64,000 nt of DNA. It comes from Paenibacillus marchantiae. GTDB lineage: Bacteria > Bacillota > Bacilli > Paenibacillales > Paenibacillaceae. Positions 8,771 to 17,488 of this stretch are shown here, piece after piece. The notes below the pieces were generated by a model, which was not told the origin of the DNA, did not search any database, and worked only from the letters and a program-made list of their open reading frames with translations. The DNA is taken from the NCBI RefSeq assembly GCF_028771845.1, contig NZ_CP118270.1, forward strand, positions 3,162,001-3,226,000, given 5' to 3'. The position numbers and the translations under genes are program-made. Position 1 is the stretch's first letter, and each line of letters begins with the position of its first letter.

Positions 8771-8927
8771 ACGGAGAAATGAGAACCGGGGCTCCATGGT
8801 GTGTAAGTATGTGATGCGATCTGTAATCGAAATTTACATACATTAGCTGTTCCTGTGGCATATTACCTGAAGGTGTTCGTGATAGGAAACGACAAACCGA
8901 ATTTTTCAGGAACAGGAGCGGATAGCA

Positions 8928-9707
8928 ATGAAGCGAATGGTTCTTTACATGCTGCTGGCTGTATTGACGTTCGGTACATTACCGGCACATACTGAAGCAT
9001 CGCCAATAAATGGAGCTTATCATTTTGGCTTCAAAAAGAGCCAAAACGGCCAGTTGCCTTCCATTGATCAGGAAGGATTTAAGGAGATATTGCAGCATAA
9101 TGATGCCATTTTCCTGGGGGATACAAAACAGAAAGAGCTGTATCTTACGTTTGATAACGGTTATGAAAATGGGTTTACGCCAGCTATATTGGATGTTCTG
9201 CGCGACAAAAAGGTGCCAGCTGCTTTTTTTGTCACCGGACATTATCTGAAAGACCAGCCTGAATTGGTGAAGCGAATGTCGGCTGAAGGCCATATTGTGG
9301 GTAACCACTCCTGGAGCCATCCCGATATGACCCGAGTTTCCAATGAAAAAATAAGAACAGAGCTTGATCAGGTACGTTCTGAGATCAATCGGTTAACTGG
9401 ACAGCAAGCGACCTTCTTGCGGCCACCACGTGGCATTTTTAACAACCGGACGCTTGCAGAGAGCCACGCCCAAGGTTACGTTAATGTGTTTTGGTCCGTT
9501 GCCTATAAAGATTGGGATACCAAAGTGCAACGTGGGACAGAGTATGCACGTCAGCAAGTCTTGAAACAGCTTCATCCGGGAGCAGTCATTCTGCTTCACT
9601 CTGTGTCGAAGGATAACACAGAGGCGCTAGCCTCCATCATTGATGAGGCACGTAAGCAAGGATATGCGTTCAAAAGTTTGAATGACCTGAAAACAAAAAG
9701 TTATTAA
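8928..9707 (+). CDS. pdaA: Polysaccharide deacetylase, PdaA type (spore cortex muramic delta-lactam)
   Basis: 259 residues with an N-terminal signal peptide (about 1-24) and a NodB deacetylase domain. The motifs are visible: TFDNGYENG (motif 1), NHSWSHPDM (motif 2, metal His) and RPPRG (motif 3). The TFDNGYENG form and FFVTGHYLKDQPELVKRM are characteristic of PdaA, which removes the N-acetyl group of muramic acid during muramic delta-lactam synthesis in the spore cortex. In B. subtilis the gene is expressed in the forespore. It acts outside the membrane. The start is ATG 8928 behind AGGAGCGG. Confidence 0.88.
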   Translation: MKRMVLYMLLAVLTFGTLPAHTEASPINGAYHFGFKKSQNGQLPSIDQEGFKEILQHNDAIFLGDTKQKELYLTFDNGYENGFTPAILDVLRDKKVPAAFFVTGHYLKDQPELVKRMSAEGHIVGNHSWSHPDMTRVSNEKIRTELDQVRSEINRLTGQQATFLRPPRGIFNNRTLAESHAQGYVNVFWSVAYKDWDTKVQRGTEYARQQVLKQLHPGAVILLHSVSKDNTEALASIIDEARKQGYAFKSLNDLKTKSY

Positions 9708-9728
9708 TGTTACATGTTTACAATAGAA

Positions 9729-9767
9729 AAAGGGCATCCTGAGCTACGATAGCTTGGGATGCCCTTT
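9729..9767 (+). terminator. Terminator after pdaA
   Basis: AAAGGGCATCC (9729-9739) pairs perfectly with GGATGCCCTTT (9757-9767). It can work in both directions, and the minus-strand degV gene ends 76 bases further on. Confidence 0.8.
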
Positions 9768-9842
9768 CTGGCTTGGTCTTTAATGGTTTCAGCAGACATG
9801 ATTCTAATCATTAAGGAAACATGCTGTGTGATGAGAGGCCTT

Positions 9843-10691
9843 TTATAAAACCGTGTTGTAAATGATACCGATCGTTTTGGGACCACAATGACTACATATA
9901 ACGCAACCAGCCGTAGTTAATTCCACTCGTGCTCCAGTCTGCTCCTGCAGAGACTTTTGCAAATCAAGCGCGTCTTCCTCGGCCATGGTATGCACGACGA
10001 TAACGAGATCGCGATCGATCTGTTCCTTATGGTTAAGTGTGTTTTGCAGCATTTGTTCCAGCGCCTTTTCCCGTTTGCCACGGACTTTGTAGGCAGGAGA
10101 CATCTTGCCATCGGCTACCCGAATGACGGGGCGAATTTTCAGCAGACTGCCAATCAGGTTTTGCATGCCCGAGCAGCGTCCACCTTTATACAGATACTCC
10201 AACGTATCGATGACAAACTCAGTTCGCACATTTGGCTTGATGGCTTCAACGAGATGTGTAATCTCCGTCAGGCTTTGCCCTTTTTCTGCTGCATGAACTG
10301 CCTTCATCACCAGCAGGGCAATTCCGGAAGAAAGATTCAGAGAATCCACGACAGAGATGCGACCTTCCGGGAACTCGGAACTGGCCAATCTTGCATTTTG
10401 GTAAGTTGACGAAAGTTCAGAGGACAAGCTGATATATAAGATATCATACCCTTGTTCTATGTAAGGTTGAAATGCCGTCATGAAATCAGCAGGTGAAGGT
10501 GCTGCTGTTTTGGGCAGACGCCCATCCCTGCTTACACGTTCATAGAGCTGCTCCGGCTTAATTTCAGCACCGTCCTTCAGTGATTCCTCACCGAACACGA
10601 CATATAAAGGGATGATACCGATATCGTGCTGCTGGATCCATGCTGGGGCCAGATCACTTGTGCTGTCCGTGAAAATTTTGATTCGTGACAT
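9843..10691 (-). CDS. DegV family fatty-acid-binding protein
   Basis: About 282 residues. The N-terminal IFTDSTSDLAPAW and the internal SLSSELSSTYQNA and DSLNLSSGIALLV are typical of DegV/FakB proteins, which hold a fatty acid and present it to a fatty acid kinase for phosphorylation. The start chosen is ATG 10691, 6-7 bases after AAGGAG; a further 18 in-frame codons upstream have no ribosome binding site. No FakA-like kinase gene is in the window. Whether this paralogue works in lipid uptake cannot be told from sequence. Confidence 0.87.
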   Translation of the reverse strand: MSRIKIFTDSTSDLAPAWIQQHDIGIIPLYVVFGEESLKDGAEIKPEQLYERVSRDGRLPKTAAPSPADFMTAFQPYIEQGYDILYISLSSELSSTYQNARLASSEFPEGRISVVDSLNLSSGIALLVMKAVHAAEKGQSLTEITHLVEAIKPNVRTEFVIDTLEYLYKGGRCSGMQNLIGSLLKIRPVIRVADGKMSPAYKVRGKREKALEQMLQNTLNHKEQIDRDLVIVVHTMAEEDALDLQKSLQEQTGARVELTTAGCVICSHCGPKTIGIIYNTVL

Positions 10692-10811
10692 GTCAATCTC
10701 CTTTGGATACGAAAATTTGGCAATAGAATGGATCAAATGGATCATGTTGAGATGAATCAGTGTTATTTCATTATCATTTTTGAAGAATGAATGTAAAGCG
10801 GATATACGCTT

Positions 10812-11288
10812 CTACATCATATAGATACCTGCAATAATAAGCCCTGCAAACGCCAGGATCATGGCTCCACTGAGAATGGTTCCAATAATAGCAAAGACTT
10901 TTTTTCGATTTTTGAGAATAAGCCCAATCACGCCGAGAATGATTCCGGCCAGATTAAGAATCAGACAAACTAGAACAGCCAGAGAAGCCAGGGCAACTGC
11001 TGGATGTAATGCAATCTCCTCCACTTGGATCGGTGTGGTTACAACGCCAATTGAACTATTTATAGCCATTGTGGCAATAAAAAAAGTCAGCATGTAACCA
11101 ATGATTGAGACCAATCCAATCACAAAACTTGCAATACCAGGCCCGGAATGTTTCAATCGACCCATGGATGGATCTTCAAGGGCGGAGGGGGAAGGTGTAA
11201 ACAGGTTGTCATGATTGGGATCTGAATAATTCGTGCCGTAACCGGATTGATAACGATTATTGTTATTCTGGTTATTTTGATTATCCAT
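10812..11288 (-). CDS. DUF4190-like membrane protein
   Basis: 158 residues. A long Asn-rich, soluble N-terminus (MDNQNNQNNNN and on to about residue 45) precedes about three hydrophobic segments (about 50-72, 95-125 and 132-157), with a short RK-rich loop (LKNRKKVFA) between the last two. This is the layout of small DUF4190 membrane proteins in Bacillota, whose role is unknown. The gene is alone, and the start ATG 11288 follows AAGGGAGGG. Confidence 0.75.
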   Translation of the reverse strand: MDNQNNQNNNNRYQSGYGTNYSDPNHDNLFTPSPSALEDPSMGRLKHSGPGIASFVIGLVSIIGYMLTFFIATMAINSSIGVVTTPIQVEEIALHPAVALASLAVLVCLILNLAGIILGVIGLILKNRKKVFAIIGTILSGAMILAFAGLIIAGIYMM

Positions 11289-11567
11289 AAATGGTTTATC
11301 CCTCCCTTAATCGTGGTCATGAGTGTAATTAACCTAATCCGGGTATTATGATTCTCATCAAGAGAATGAAGGCATTCCTTTTTACTTTTCCATAAAAATC
11401 GATAAAAATCAAGGTTTAACGCCAGTTTTCGTCGATTTTGAGGCAAAAGCGCAACAAAGTATATATAACCAGACATATAAATGCCTTCCGCATCGGAGCT
11501 GGCTGGTAAACACTGCAAGGATTCGCTAAAATAATAGTTGAGAGATGAATTAAGGGAGAGAAGTTAA

Positions 11568-11954
11568 ATGCAACGGAAATGGATGATGCTTGGTGCTGTA
11601 CTGACAATGCTTTCGGTAGCTATTGGTGCGTTTGGTGCACATATGCTCAAGGGAAAAATTGGTGCAGACGCCATAGCCGTGTATGAAACCGGAGTGCAGT
11701 ACCACATGATACATGCAATCGCACTGCTGATTATTGGTCTTACAGCGGGTCAACTTGGACCGTCCACCAAGCTCAAGTGGGCAGCACGCCTGCTATTTAT
11801 CGGAATTATCATATTCTCGGGTAGTCTGTATGTACTGAGTATTTCAGGTATTAAAATATTGGGAGCCATCACCCCAATTGGCGGGGTAGCCTTTATTGTC
11901 GGATGGTTGTTATTAGCAATAGACGTCTGGCAGCGGGGAAAAGATCGCTCATGA
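11568..11954 (+). CDS. DUF423 family membrane protein (YwdK-like)
   Basis: 128 residues with four predicted membrane segments. The start IGAFGAHMLKGKI and the following YETGVQYHMIHAIALL are the signature of DUF423 proteins (B. subtilis YwdK). Function is unknown. It starts at ATG 11568 behind GGGAGAGAAG and ends before a strong hairpin terminator. Confidence 0.88.
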   Translation: MQRKWMMLGAVLTMLSVAIGAFGAHMLKGKIGADAIAVYETGVQYHMIHAIALLIIGLTAGQLGPSTKLKWAARLLFIGIIIFSGSLYVLSISGIKILGAITPIGGVAFIVGWLLLAIDVWQRGKDRS

Positions 11955-12027
11955 TGATTTACAATGGATGGGCATAGTTATGGACAACTTACGATGTACC
12001 AGTTCATTGTTACATGAATGAATACCT

Positions 12028-12082
12028 AAAAAAGCAACTTGCCTGGGAAATGTTATGGAATTCCCCCGTAAGTTGCTTTTTG
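12028..12082. terminator. Bidirectional terminator between the DUF423 gene and the 12100 gene
   Basis: AAAAAGCAACTT (ending at 12040) pairs with AAGTTGCTTTTT (12070-12081), with A-run and T-run on the two outer sides. It separates convergent genes. Confidence 0.8.
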
Positions 12083-12099
12083 TTTGAATGCTCATTGAG

Positions 12100-12678
12100 T
12101 TAGAGAAACTCATCAATTTCATTGGTTCGGAACGTATACACTTGTTTTTCATCCACATGGTAGACGCTTACAATGCTGGTATCCCGATCAAAATTCAAGA
12201 TTCGGCATGGAATGCTCTGATGCCGGCCGTTCTTGTTGTTCACAACGATCCGAGTAAGACGGTTTTCTTTGATAAGGGTATCAATCCATACATCGAATGA
12301 ATTTCCGTTGGTAGTGTTGGATGCTTCGGTTGAAGGAGCTTTCTGGGAAGCAGGTGTTTCGATTTCACTTTGTGGTTTAACTGGAACGGTTGAAGCCGTC
12401 GCTTGATTTGGTGAAGAGTTCTTCTGTCTTGCATTGGATTGTGATTTTTTTCTTTCTTTATGAAGAAAGGCGAATGAGTCCTTTTTGGACTGCAGAGTCA
12501 CTTCAATAATTTTGCCAAGCTCTATGCCGGATTGAATCCGGAAGTCTGCAATTTGTTCCTCTTTGTTTATAAACTCCAACAGGGACTGCAGTGCCAATGC
12601 ATTCGAGCGGCTCTTAATAAGAATATCGACATTGAATAAAAAGCCGATTTCTTCTTCGTTGGATAAGGTTTCTTTCAT
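12100..12678 (-). CDS. Conserved-looking protein of unknown function with a low-complexity middle
   Basis: About 192 residues from the preferred ATG 12678 (MKETLSNEEEIGFLFN). There are two ordered ends: an N-terminal part (about 1-75) with alternating hydrophobic residues, and a C-terminal part (about 130-192) with FDVWIDTLIKENRLTRIVV, a metal-free beta-rich stretch. Between them is a Lys/Ser/Pro/Thr-rich linker (about 75-130). There is no signal peptide or membrane segment in this version. An upstream in-frame ATG at 12717 would add a hydrophobic 13 residues but has no clear ribosome site. I do not recognise the family. Confidence 0.6.
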   Translation of the reverse strand: MKETLSNEEEIGFLFNVDILIKSRSNALALQSLLEFINKEEQIADFRIQSGIELGKIIEVTLQSKKDSFAFLHKERKKSQSNARQKNSSPNQATASTVPVKPQSEIETPASQKAPSTEASNTTNGNSFDVWIDTLIKENRLTRIVVNNKNGRHQSIPCRILNFDRDTSIVSVYHVDEKQVYTFRTNEIDEFL

Positions 12679-12908
12679 TGATCCCAGCCCCGTTAAAAGA
12701 TATGTCAGCAAAAACATGCTTCAATACACTATATCATTAAAAAGGCAATAATCATAGTGCTGGAGACATAGAAAATGAGCAACCACTTAGGCGAAATCAA
12801 GTAAAACCATATGCATTTCCAATCCTTTTCCGCAGGTGTCCACACCGCTATCCAGAATGAGGCATACAATTATCGTGACCTGTGGAAGAGGAGGTGTATC
12901 GGGAAATT

Positions 12909-13211
12909 ATGGTGACGATGGAGCCGATTGTGGTTGGAGAACATGTTCTGGTCGGGGTAGAAGTGAAGTTGCCCAAAACGACATTACTGACGATTAATAC
13001 ATCCAAAGGATATATCATGTGCGGAGCACTCGATGTGGGATTACTTAATGAGAAGCTTGGGGATCGCAAAATTATTGCAGCTCGGGCGGTTGGCGTGCGC
13101 ACATTGGAACAGCTGCTGCATGCACCTATGGAGTCGGTGACAACGGAAGCCGAAGCTATGGGCATTACGGTTGGCATGACGGGTGTAGAAGCATTGCTCA
13201 AGATGATCTAA
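12909..13211 (+). CDS. yunC: DUF1805 protein (YunC-like)
   Basis: About 100 residues: MVTMEPIVVGEHVLVGVEVKLP, then LLTINTSKGYIMCGALDVGLLNEKLGDR, the pattern of YunC/DUF1805. Function is unknown. The start ATG 12909 lies 12 bases after GGAGGTG (12890-12896); an in-frame GTG at 12882 would precede that site. In B. subtilis yunC and yunD are neighbours; here the yunD-like gene is 13 kb away. Confidence 0.8.
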   Translation: MVTMEPIVVGEHVLVGVEVKLPKTTLLTINTSKGYIMCGALDVGLLNEKLGDRKIIAARAVGVRTLEQLLHAPMESVTTEAEAMGITVGMTGVEALLKMI

Positions 13212-13227
13212 TCCCTGAATAATCAAC

Positions 13228-13271
13228 AATTAAAGAGAGGGCTCCCCTACTGGGAAGTCCTCTCTTTAATT
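13228..13271. terminator. Bidirectional terminator between yunC-like and mtnA
   Basis: AATTAAAGAGAGG (13228-13240) pairs perfectly with CCTCTCTTTAATT (13259-13271). It serves convergent genes. Confidence 0.85.
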
Positions 13272-13317
13272 TACATGTACAAATCCTATATCAAACGATA
13301 AAACATGTTTCCACTAA

Positions 13318-14391
13318 TTAAGCTTCATCCTTGGCGAACAAGGCAGCTAGATTCTCTTTGAAAGGAGCGCGAACGACGCCTTTTTCCGTAATAATGGCTG
13401 TTACATATTCGTTAGGTGTGACGTCAAACGCTGGGTTGAATACTTTCACACCTTGCGGTGCTGTACGTTTGCCAAATCCTTCGGTTACTTCCTCCGCAGC
13501 ACGTTCCTCAATCGGAATGAGGTCTCCGGATGGCGTAGACAGGTCAATGGTGGACAGTGGGCTGGCTACATAGAATGGAATGTTGTGCGCTTTGGCAAGG
13601 ACCGCTACGCTGTATGTTCCGATTTTGTTAGCTACATCCCCATTGGCAGCGACGCGGTCTGTACCCACGATAACTGCCTGAATCCAGCCTTTGGACATGA
13701 CCATGCCTGCCATGTTGTCGCAGATCAGAGTAACGTCAATGCCCGCTTGCTGAAGCTCGAAGGCCGTAAGGCGTGCACCCTGAAGGACAGGGCGAGTTTC
13801 GTCTGCGAATACTTTCAGATTGATGCCACGCTCGTGAGCGAGGTACATCGGTGCAGTCGCCGTTCCGTATTTTGCGGTTGCAAGTCCGCCTGCATTACAG
13901 TGTGTGAGCACACCCATACCGTCTGCGAACAAAGGAAGAGCATTTTCACCGATAAGACGGCAGACTTCTTCGTCTTCTTTTTGAATCAAAAGTGCTTCCG
14001 CTTCAAGGGCAGCATTGCTATCTTCGATGCTTGCACCGGATTCAGCGAGGTCACTGGCTTTTTGCATCATACGATCCAACGCCCAGAACAAGTTCACAGC
14101 CGTTGGACGGGAAGTGGCAAGATGAGCACAGATGGATTTTACATGATCCAACCAGCCTTGTACGGCAAGTCCGTCATATGCCTTGGCACCGAGCACGACG
14201 CCAAATGCAGCAGCGATCCCGATCGCGGGAGCACCGCGTACTTTCATCGAGTGGATGGATTCCCATACTTCCTCGGGTGTATACAGTTTCAGCATCAAAA
14301 TCGTTTCAGGCAGCAGACGCTGGTCAAGCATTTCAAGCTTGTCCTGTTTCCATATAAGGGAGGACAGAGGCTGATGTTCAGGGGTTGTCAT
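13318..14391 (-). CDS. mtnA: S-methyl-5-thioribose-1-phosphate isomerase
   Basis: 357 residues. It converts methylthioribose 1-phosphate to methylthioribulose 1-phosphate in the methionine salvage pathway. [16 protein letters not shown] (the catalytic Cys region) and [18 protein letters not shown] (catalytic Asp) are both present, as is [13 protein letters not shown]. The start ATG 14391 follows GGAGGAAC. It is 45 bases downstream of mtnK on the same strand, so the two form an mtnKA unit as in B. subtilis. No other mtn genes are in the window. Confidence 0.94.
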   Translation of the reverse strand: MTTPEHQPLSSLIWKQDKLEMLDQRLLPETILMLKLYTPEEVWESIHSMKVRGAPAIGIAAAFGVVLGAKAYDGLAVQGWLDHVKSICAHLATSRPTAVNLFWALDRMMQKASDLAESGASIEDSNAALEAEALLIQKEDEEVCRLIGENALPLFADGMGVLTHCNAGGLATAKYGTATAPMYLAHERGINLKVFADETRPVLQGARLTAFELQQAGIDVTLICDNMAGMVMSKGWIQAVIVGTDRVAANGDVANKIGTYSVAVLAKAHNIPFYVASPLSTIDLSTPSGDLIPIEERAAEEVTEGFGKRTAPQGVKVFNPAFDVTPNEYVTAIITEKGVVRAPFKENLAALFAKDEA

Positions 14392-14436
14392 GGATGTTCC
14401 TCCGTTCCTTGAGTTAAGCTGTATGCATTCTTTGAG

Positions 14437-15654
14437 TCAGGCTTTAATAGAAGTAACCGCAGTAGCTACTGTATCTAGAAGTTCACCAATGGTGTTCAGA
14501 TTGCGATTACGCTTGATGAGTGCTTTACCGATCGCCAGCGCTTTGCGCTGAGCACGTTCACGTTGTGTCGCATCTTCAATCGTATCGATATCTGCGACAT
14601 GCGCGAGTCCAACAATACGACGGACCATTTTTGCGCCAGCAAAGCCAGCAGAGTCTCTGAATAATTGTTGTACATAAAGATCTTCATATCCAGGTGCTTT
14701 GGCCATAGGATCAACCAGATCGGAATTCCACAGACCACGGAAGCGGGATTCGAATTCAGTCCATACGTCACGAACCATATCCAGCAAAATCGTTTCACGC
14801 TCATGAAGAGCCTTTTGATCCTGAATTCGACCTGGCAGCGACGCGTAGTGGAGAAGCAGATTGGCAAGCACGGCTCCTACATCAAATCCCATTGGGCCGA
14901 AATAGGCAAATTCGGGATCAATGACTTTCGTGGATTCAGGTGTGACAAAAATACTGCCTGTATGCAAATCACCATGAAGTAGAGCTTGACCATGGGTGAG
15001 AAATTTCTCGCGCAGCAAGGCTACTTCAAGATGAAGTTCTCCATCTGTACGAAGTGCTTCCGCTTCATCTTCAATGGAAGCCTCATAATTATTTTTCTCC
15101 GCAATGCGATACGGTTCATCAAAGATCAGATCTTCGGTTATTTTACATTGATCCGGATTGACGAATCTGCCCTGTTTCTCTTTCTTCAATTGCTGGTTCA
15201 TGCCAAGATCTGACGTGAAAAACAATGTTCTTGCCATGAACTCCCCAATATGTTGTGCAAAAAGAGGATATGTTCCGCCATCGATGAGGCCTTTACGCAT
15301 AATCACATGATCGCTCAAATCTTCCATCACGGTTAAGGCGAGATCATCATCATAATGGTACACTTCCGGCACCATTCCCGGACATAGACGATACTCTTCC
15401 TGTAGGATTTCCCGTTCAATTCTGGCACGTACCAGAGACAATGGCCATGATTCTCCGACCACTTTCGCATAAGGAAGAGCCTGTTTGATAATGATACTTT
15501 TATCGGAGTTCTGATCCGTGATATGGAAGACCAAATTCAGATTGCCGTCACCGATCTCACGACATTCCAGATTCGCATCTGCCGCAAACGGACCCGGTAA
15601 AGTTTTGGCCAGTTCGATTGCATCCTGGGGTGTAAAAGGGTGATATTGGGACAA
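14437..15654 (-). CDS. mtnK: 5-methylthioribose kinase
   Basis: About 405 residues of the choline-kinase-like fold: LECREIGDGNLNLVFHI, IIKQALPYAKVVGESWPL, then the catalytic HGDLHTGSIFV and metal-binding IDPEFAYFGPMGFD. It phosphorylates methylthioribose for mtnA. The start chosen is TTG 15654, placed 5 bases after GGAGGTGG (complement of 15660-15667); an ATG at 15669 would overlap this site. I looked for an S-box upstream because B. subtilis mtnKA has one, but saw no clear match. Confidence 0.92.
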   Translation of the reverse strand: MSQYHPFTPQDAIELAKTLPGPFAADANLECREIGDGNLNLVFHITDQNSDKSIIIKQALPYAKVVGESWPLSLVRARIEREILQEEYRLCPGMVPEVYHYDDDLALTVMEDLSDHVIMRKGLIDGGTYPLFAQHIGEFMARTLFFTSDLGMNQQLKKEKQGRFVNPDQCKITEDLIFDEPYRIAEKNNYEASIEDEAEALRTDGELHLEVALLREKFLTHGQALLHGDLHTGSIFVTPESTKVIDPEFAYFGPMGFDVGAVLANLLLHYASLPGRIQDQKALHERETILLDMVRDVWTEFESRFRGLWNSDLVDPMAKAPGYEDLYVQQLFRDSAGFAGAKMVRRIVGLAHVADIDTIEDATQRERAQRKALAIGKALIKRNRNLNTIGELLDTVATAVTSIKA

Positions 15655-15810
15655 GAATGCCACCTCCATATATATGAAGAAACAGGAAAACCCACTTCTT
15701 TGCTTGGTATATGTCAGTATATCGGAAATAACTGTGATTTTGTACCCTTTTTTTGAGACAGCCCATACTGGACTTGTTTCGAACTTCCGGTGTACGGGTA
15801 AAAACAAATA

Positions 15811-15910
15811 GGCCGGACGGTTGACAGAAATACCGCCGACAAGGCTCCCCACCACTGGGTGGTGCCGAAATGTTAAATCTCTGTCATTTACGGCAGGATA
15901 ACCTGCTTTT
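15811..15910 (+). ncRNA. Candidate structured RNA in the mtnK-dps intergenic region
   Basis: About 100 bases with several stems. CGGT (15818-15821) pairs with ACCG (15832-15835); CACCAC (15850-15855) pairs with GTGGTG (15859-15864); GCAGG (15893-15897) pairs with CCTGC (15902-15906) and is followed by TTTT. TGACAGA (15822-15828) can pair with TCTGTCA (15880-15886), which would compete with the first hairpin. This switch-like layout ends 43 bases before the dps start. The strand is uncertain and I do not match it to a known class. Confidence 0.35.
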
Positions 15911-15953
15911 AGTGAATGTCAGACTAATTTTATAATAAAAGGATGGGATTAAG

Positions 15954-16415
15954 ATGGCTACAAAAAACAAAACAGATCAAGCAAAATCGGTGGAACAAGT
16001 ACTTAATCGTCAGGTGGCAAACCTGAACGTCCTGTATGTTAAAATCCATAACTATCACTGGTATGTAAAAGGACCTAACTTTTTCACACTGCACGTAAAA
16101 TTCGAAGAATTCTACAATGAAGTGACTGTACAAATGGATGAAATTGCTGAACGTATTCTTACCCTCAAAGGTAGCCCAGCTGCTACGATGAAAGAATATC
16201 TGGAGATTTCCTCTATTCAGGAAGCAGCTGGTGGCGAAGATGCCAACACAATGGTACAGAATCTGATCGAAGATTTTGCTACATTGTCGAACGAGTACCA
16301 GGAAGGTATTGAAGTGGCAGACGCTGCGGAAGACCAACCAACATCTGATATGCTGACAGGCTTCAAAGCTGATCTGGAGAAACATATGTGGATGCTGCGC
16401 TCTTTCTTGGGCTAA
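15954..16415 (+). CDS. dps: Dps family DNA-protection / ferritin-like protein
   Basis: 153 residues. HNYHWYVKGPNFFTLHVKFEEFYNEV carries the ferroxidase ligands of Dps (His, His, Asp, Glu across the dimer interface). It assembles into a 12-mer that oxidises and stores iron and protects DNA. There is a hydrophilic N-terminus (MATKNKTDQAK). A TATAAT at 15931-15936 lies too close to the ribosome site (AAAGGATGGG, 15938-15947) to be a sensible promoter, which suggests that transcription starts further upstream through the structured region. PerR control is common for this family but I see no clear PerR box. Confidence 0.92.
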   Translation: MATKNKTDQAKSVEQVLNRQVANLNVLYVKIHNYHWYVKGPNFFTLHVKFEEFYNEVTVQMDEIAERILTLKGSPAATMKEYLEISSIQEAAGGEDANTMVQNLIEDFATLSNEYQEGIEVADAAEDQPTSDMLTGFKADLEKHMWMLRSFLG

Positions 16416-16480
16416 TTCCATCCGCATTTATCGAGTTTGTTGGCTTATAAACCATACAGTTACTCCCACCTACTTTCACG

Positions 16481-16518
16481 TTGTCAGGATGACGCCTAGC
16501 GTCTATACTGCTGACAAG
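16481..16518 (+). promoter_or_regulatory. Promoter of the DUF1802 gene inside a nested palindrome
   Basis: TTGTCA (16481-16486), a 17-base spacer and TATACT (16504-16509) make a good vegetative promoter. The spacer contains the palindrome GACGC-CTA-GCGTC (16491-16503), and TTGTCAG (16481-16487) is mirrored by CTGACAA (16511-16517). A repressor site or a hairpin is likely, but the factor is unknown. Confidence 0.6.
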
Positions 16519-16541
16519 ACTGACTTCGGGAGGAGAACTTT

Positions 16542-17117
16542 ATGATAGGCACAACGATACCAGCGTTAAAAGAATGGGCCTCCGCAATCAAAGCGCTGGA
16601 AACGGGTCGCCAAGTTATGGTGATGCGCAAAGGCGGGATTGTGGAGGAAACCCGACGTTTTGAGTTGAAAAGTCCAGCGTTCTATCTGTATCCGACTTAT
16701 GAACATCAGCGTAAAGAACTGATAAAGTCCTCTGATCATTTCTATGTTGAGGAATCATTGGCCGAATGGGTGCCTGAAGCTTCGACGATCCATCTCACAG
16801 CATATGCTGAAGTGACACAGGATTTGGAGATCAGAGATCAGGAGATGCTGGATCGACTTCTTGACTTTCATATGTGGACTGCGGATTTTGCCGAAGATCG
16901 CCTAAAGTGGAAACGCAAAGATCCACTCCACGTATTGATACTCCGAGTGTACCGTTTGAAGGAACCGATGGAGATTCCCGTATTACCTGAATACAACGGA
17001 TGCCGTTCATGGATTTCCATTCCGAATGGTCCGGTGCCGCGCGAAATGACGCCGGTGGTGGACGTTGCGGATTTTGACGAACAGGTACAGAAGATTAACG
17101 AGACGCTCAAAATGTAA
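16542..17117 (+). CDS. DUF1802 family protein
   Basis: 191 residues. It matches the DUF1802 pattern: IPALKEWASAIKALETGRQVMVMRKGGIVEETRRFEL, then FYLYPTYEHQRKELIK and the C-terminal RSWISIP. The family is soluble and uncharacterised. Start ATG 16542 follows GGGAGGAG. It is a single gene behind its own promoter, between dps and suf. Confidence 0.82.
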   Translation: MIGTTIPALKEWASAIKALETGRQVMVMRKGGIVEETRRFELKSPAFYLYPTYEHQRKELIKSSDHFYVEESLAEWVPEASTIHLTAYAEVTQDLEIRDQEMLDRLLDFHMWTADFAEDRLKWKRKDPLHVLILRVYRLKEPMEIPVLPEYNGCRSWISIPNGPVPREMTPVVDVADFDEQVQKINETLKM

Positions 17118-17325
17118 TGTTATTTATCGGAAGGACTTGTCCATGATATGGATAGGTCCTTTTTCAATTGAGAGGATCAGATTTGATAAAAGATTGAATC
17201 CCTGTGATTTTTCTCACTGTCTATTTATGACGTAGAAGTTTTGTCATTTGATTCAATCTGGCTTTTATTATAGAATCAGATAGAATAATGTTTCCTGTAA
17301 GGGACAAGAGTTCTTAGGAAATGAC

Positions 17326-17354
17326 TTGATAATCATTGAGAATCAGTTTAGAAT
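17326..17354 (+). promoter_or_regulatory. suf operon promoter with an overlapping Fur-like palindrome
   Basis: TTGATA (17326-17331), a 17-base spacer and TAGAAT (17349-17354) form a promoter. TGATAATCA-T-TGAGAATCA (17327-17345) is a 9-1-9 inverted repeat with 7 of 9 matching pairs and resembles the Fur/PerR/Zur class of boxes; it covers the -35 element and most of the spacer. Binding here would block transcription of sufCDSUB. The rest of the 17118-17488 gap shows no gene. Confidence 0.55.
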
Positions 17355-17488
17355 TATTCTAAAGTGATTCTTGCTTTGGAGATTGGAGTACAGGAGAAAT
17401 TCAGGGGAAGCCCTGTTCAGATATTAATAGGTGCTTTTTCGTTTTCGACAGTAAACATCAATTTAATCAATGGAGGGAAACAATACAC

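Noticed and set aside
13453..14412. Long plus-strand frame across mtnA
   Set aside because: Antisense to a well-supported gene, and its protein is rich in Cys, His and Arg as expected from a reversed coding frame.
15655..15855. S-box (SAM riboswitch) upstream of mtnK
   Set aside because: I looked for the AGAG...GGUGGAGGGA...GAAGCC...GGCAACC pattern on the minus strand and found none.
15841..15870. T-box-like GGGTGGTGCCG upstream of dps
   Set aside because: There is no stem I with AGUA motif and no specifier loop, and dps is not an amino acid gene.
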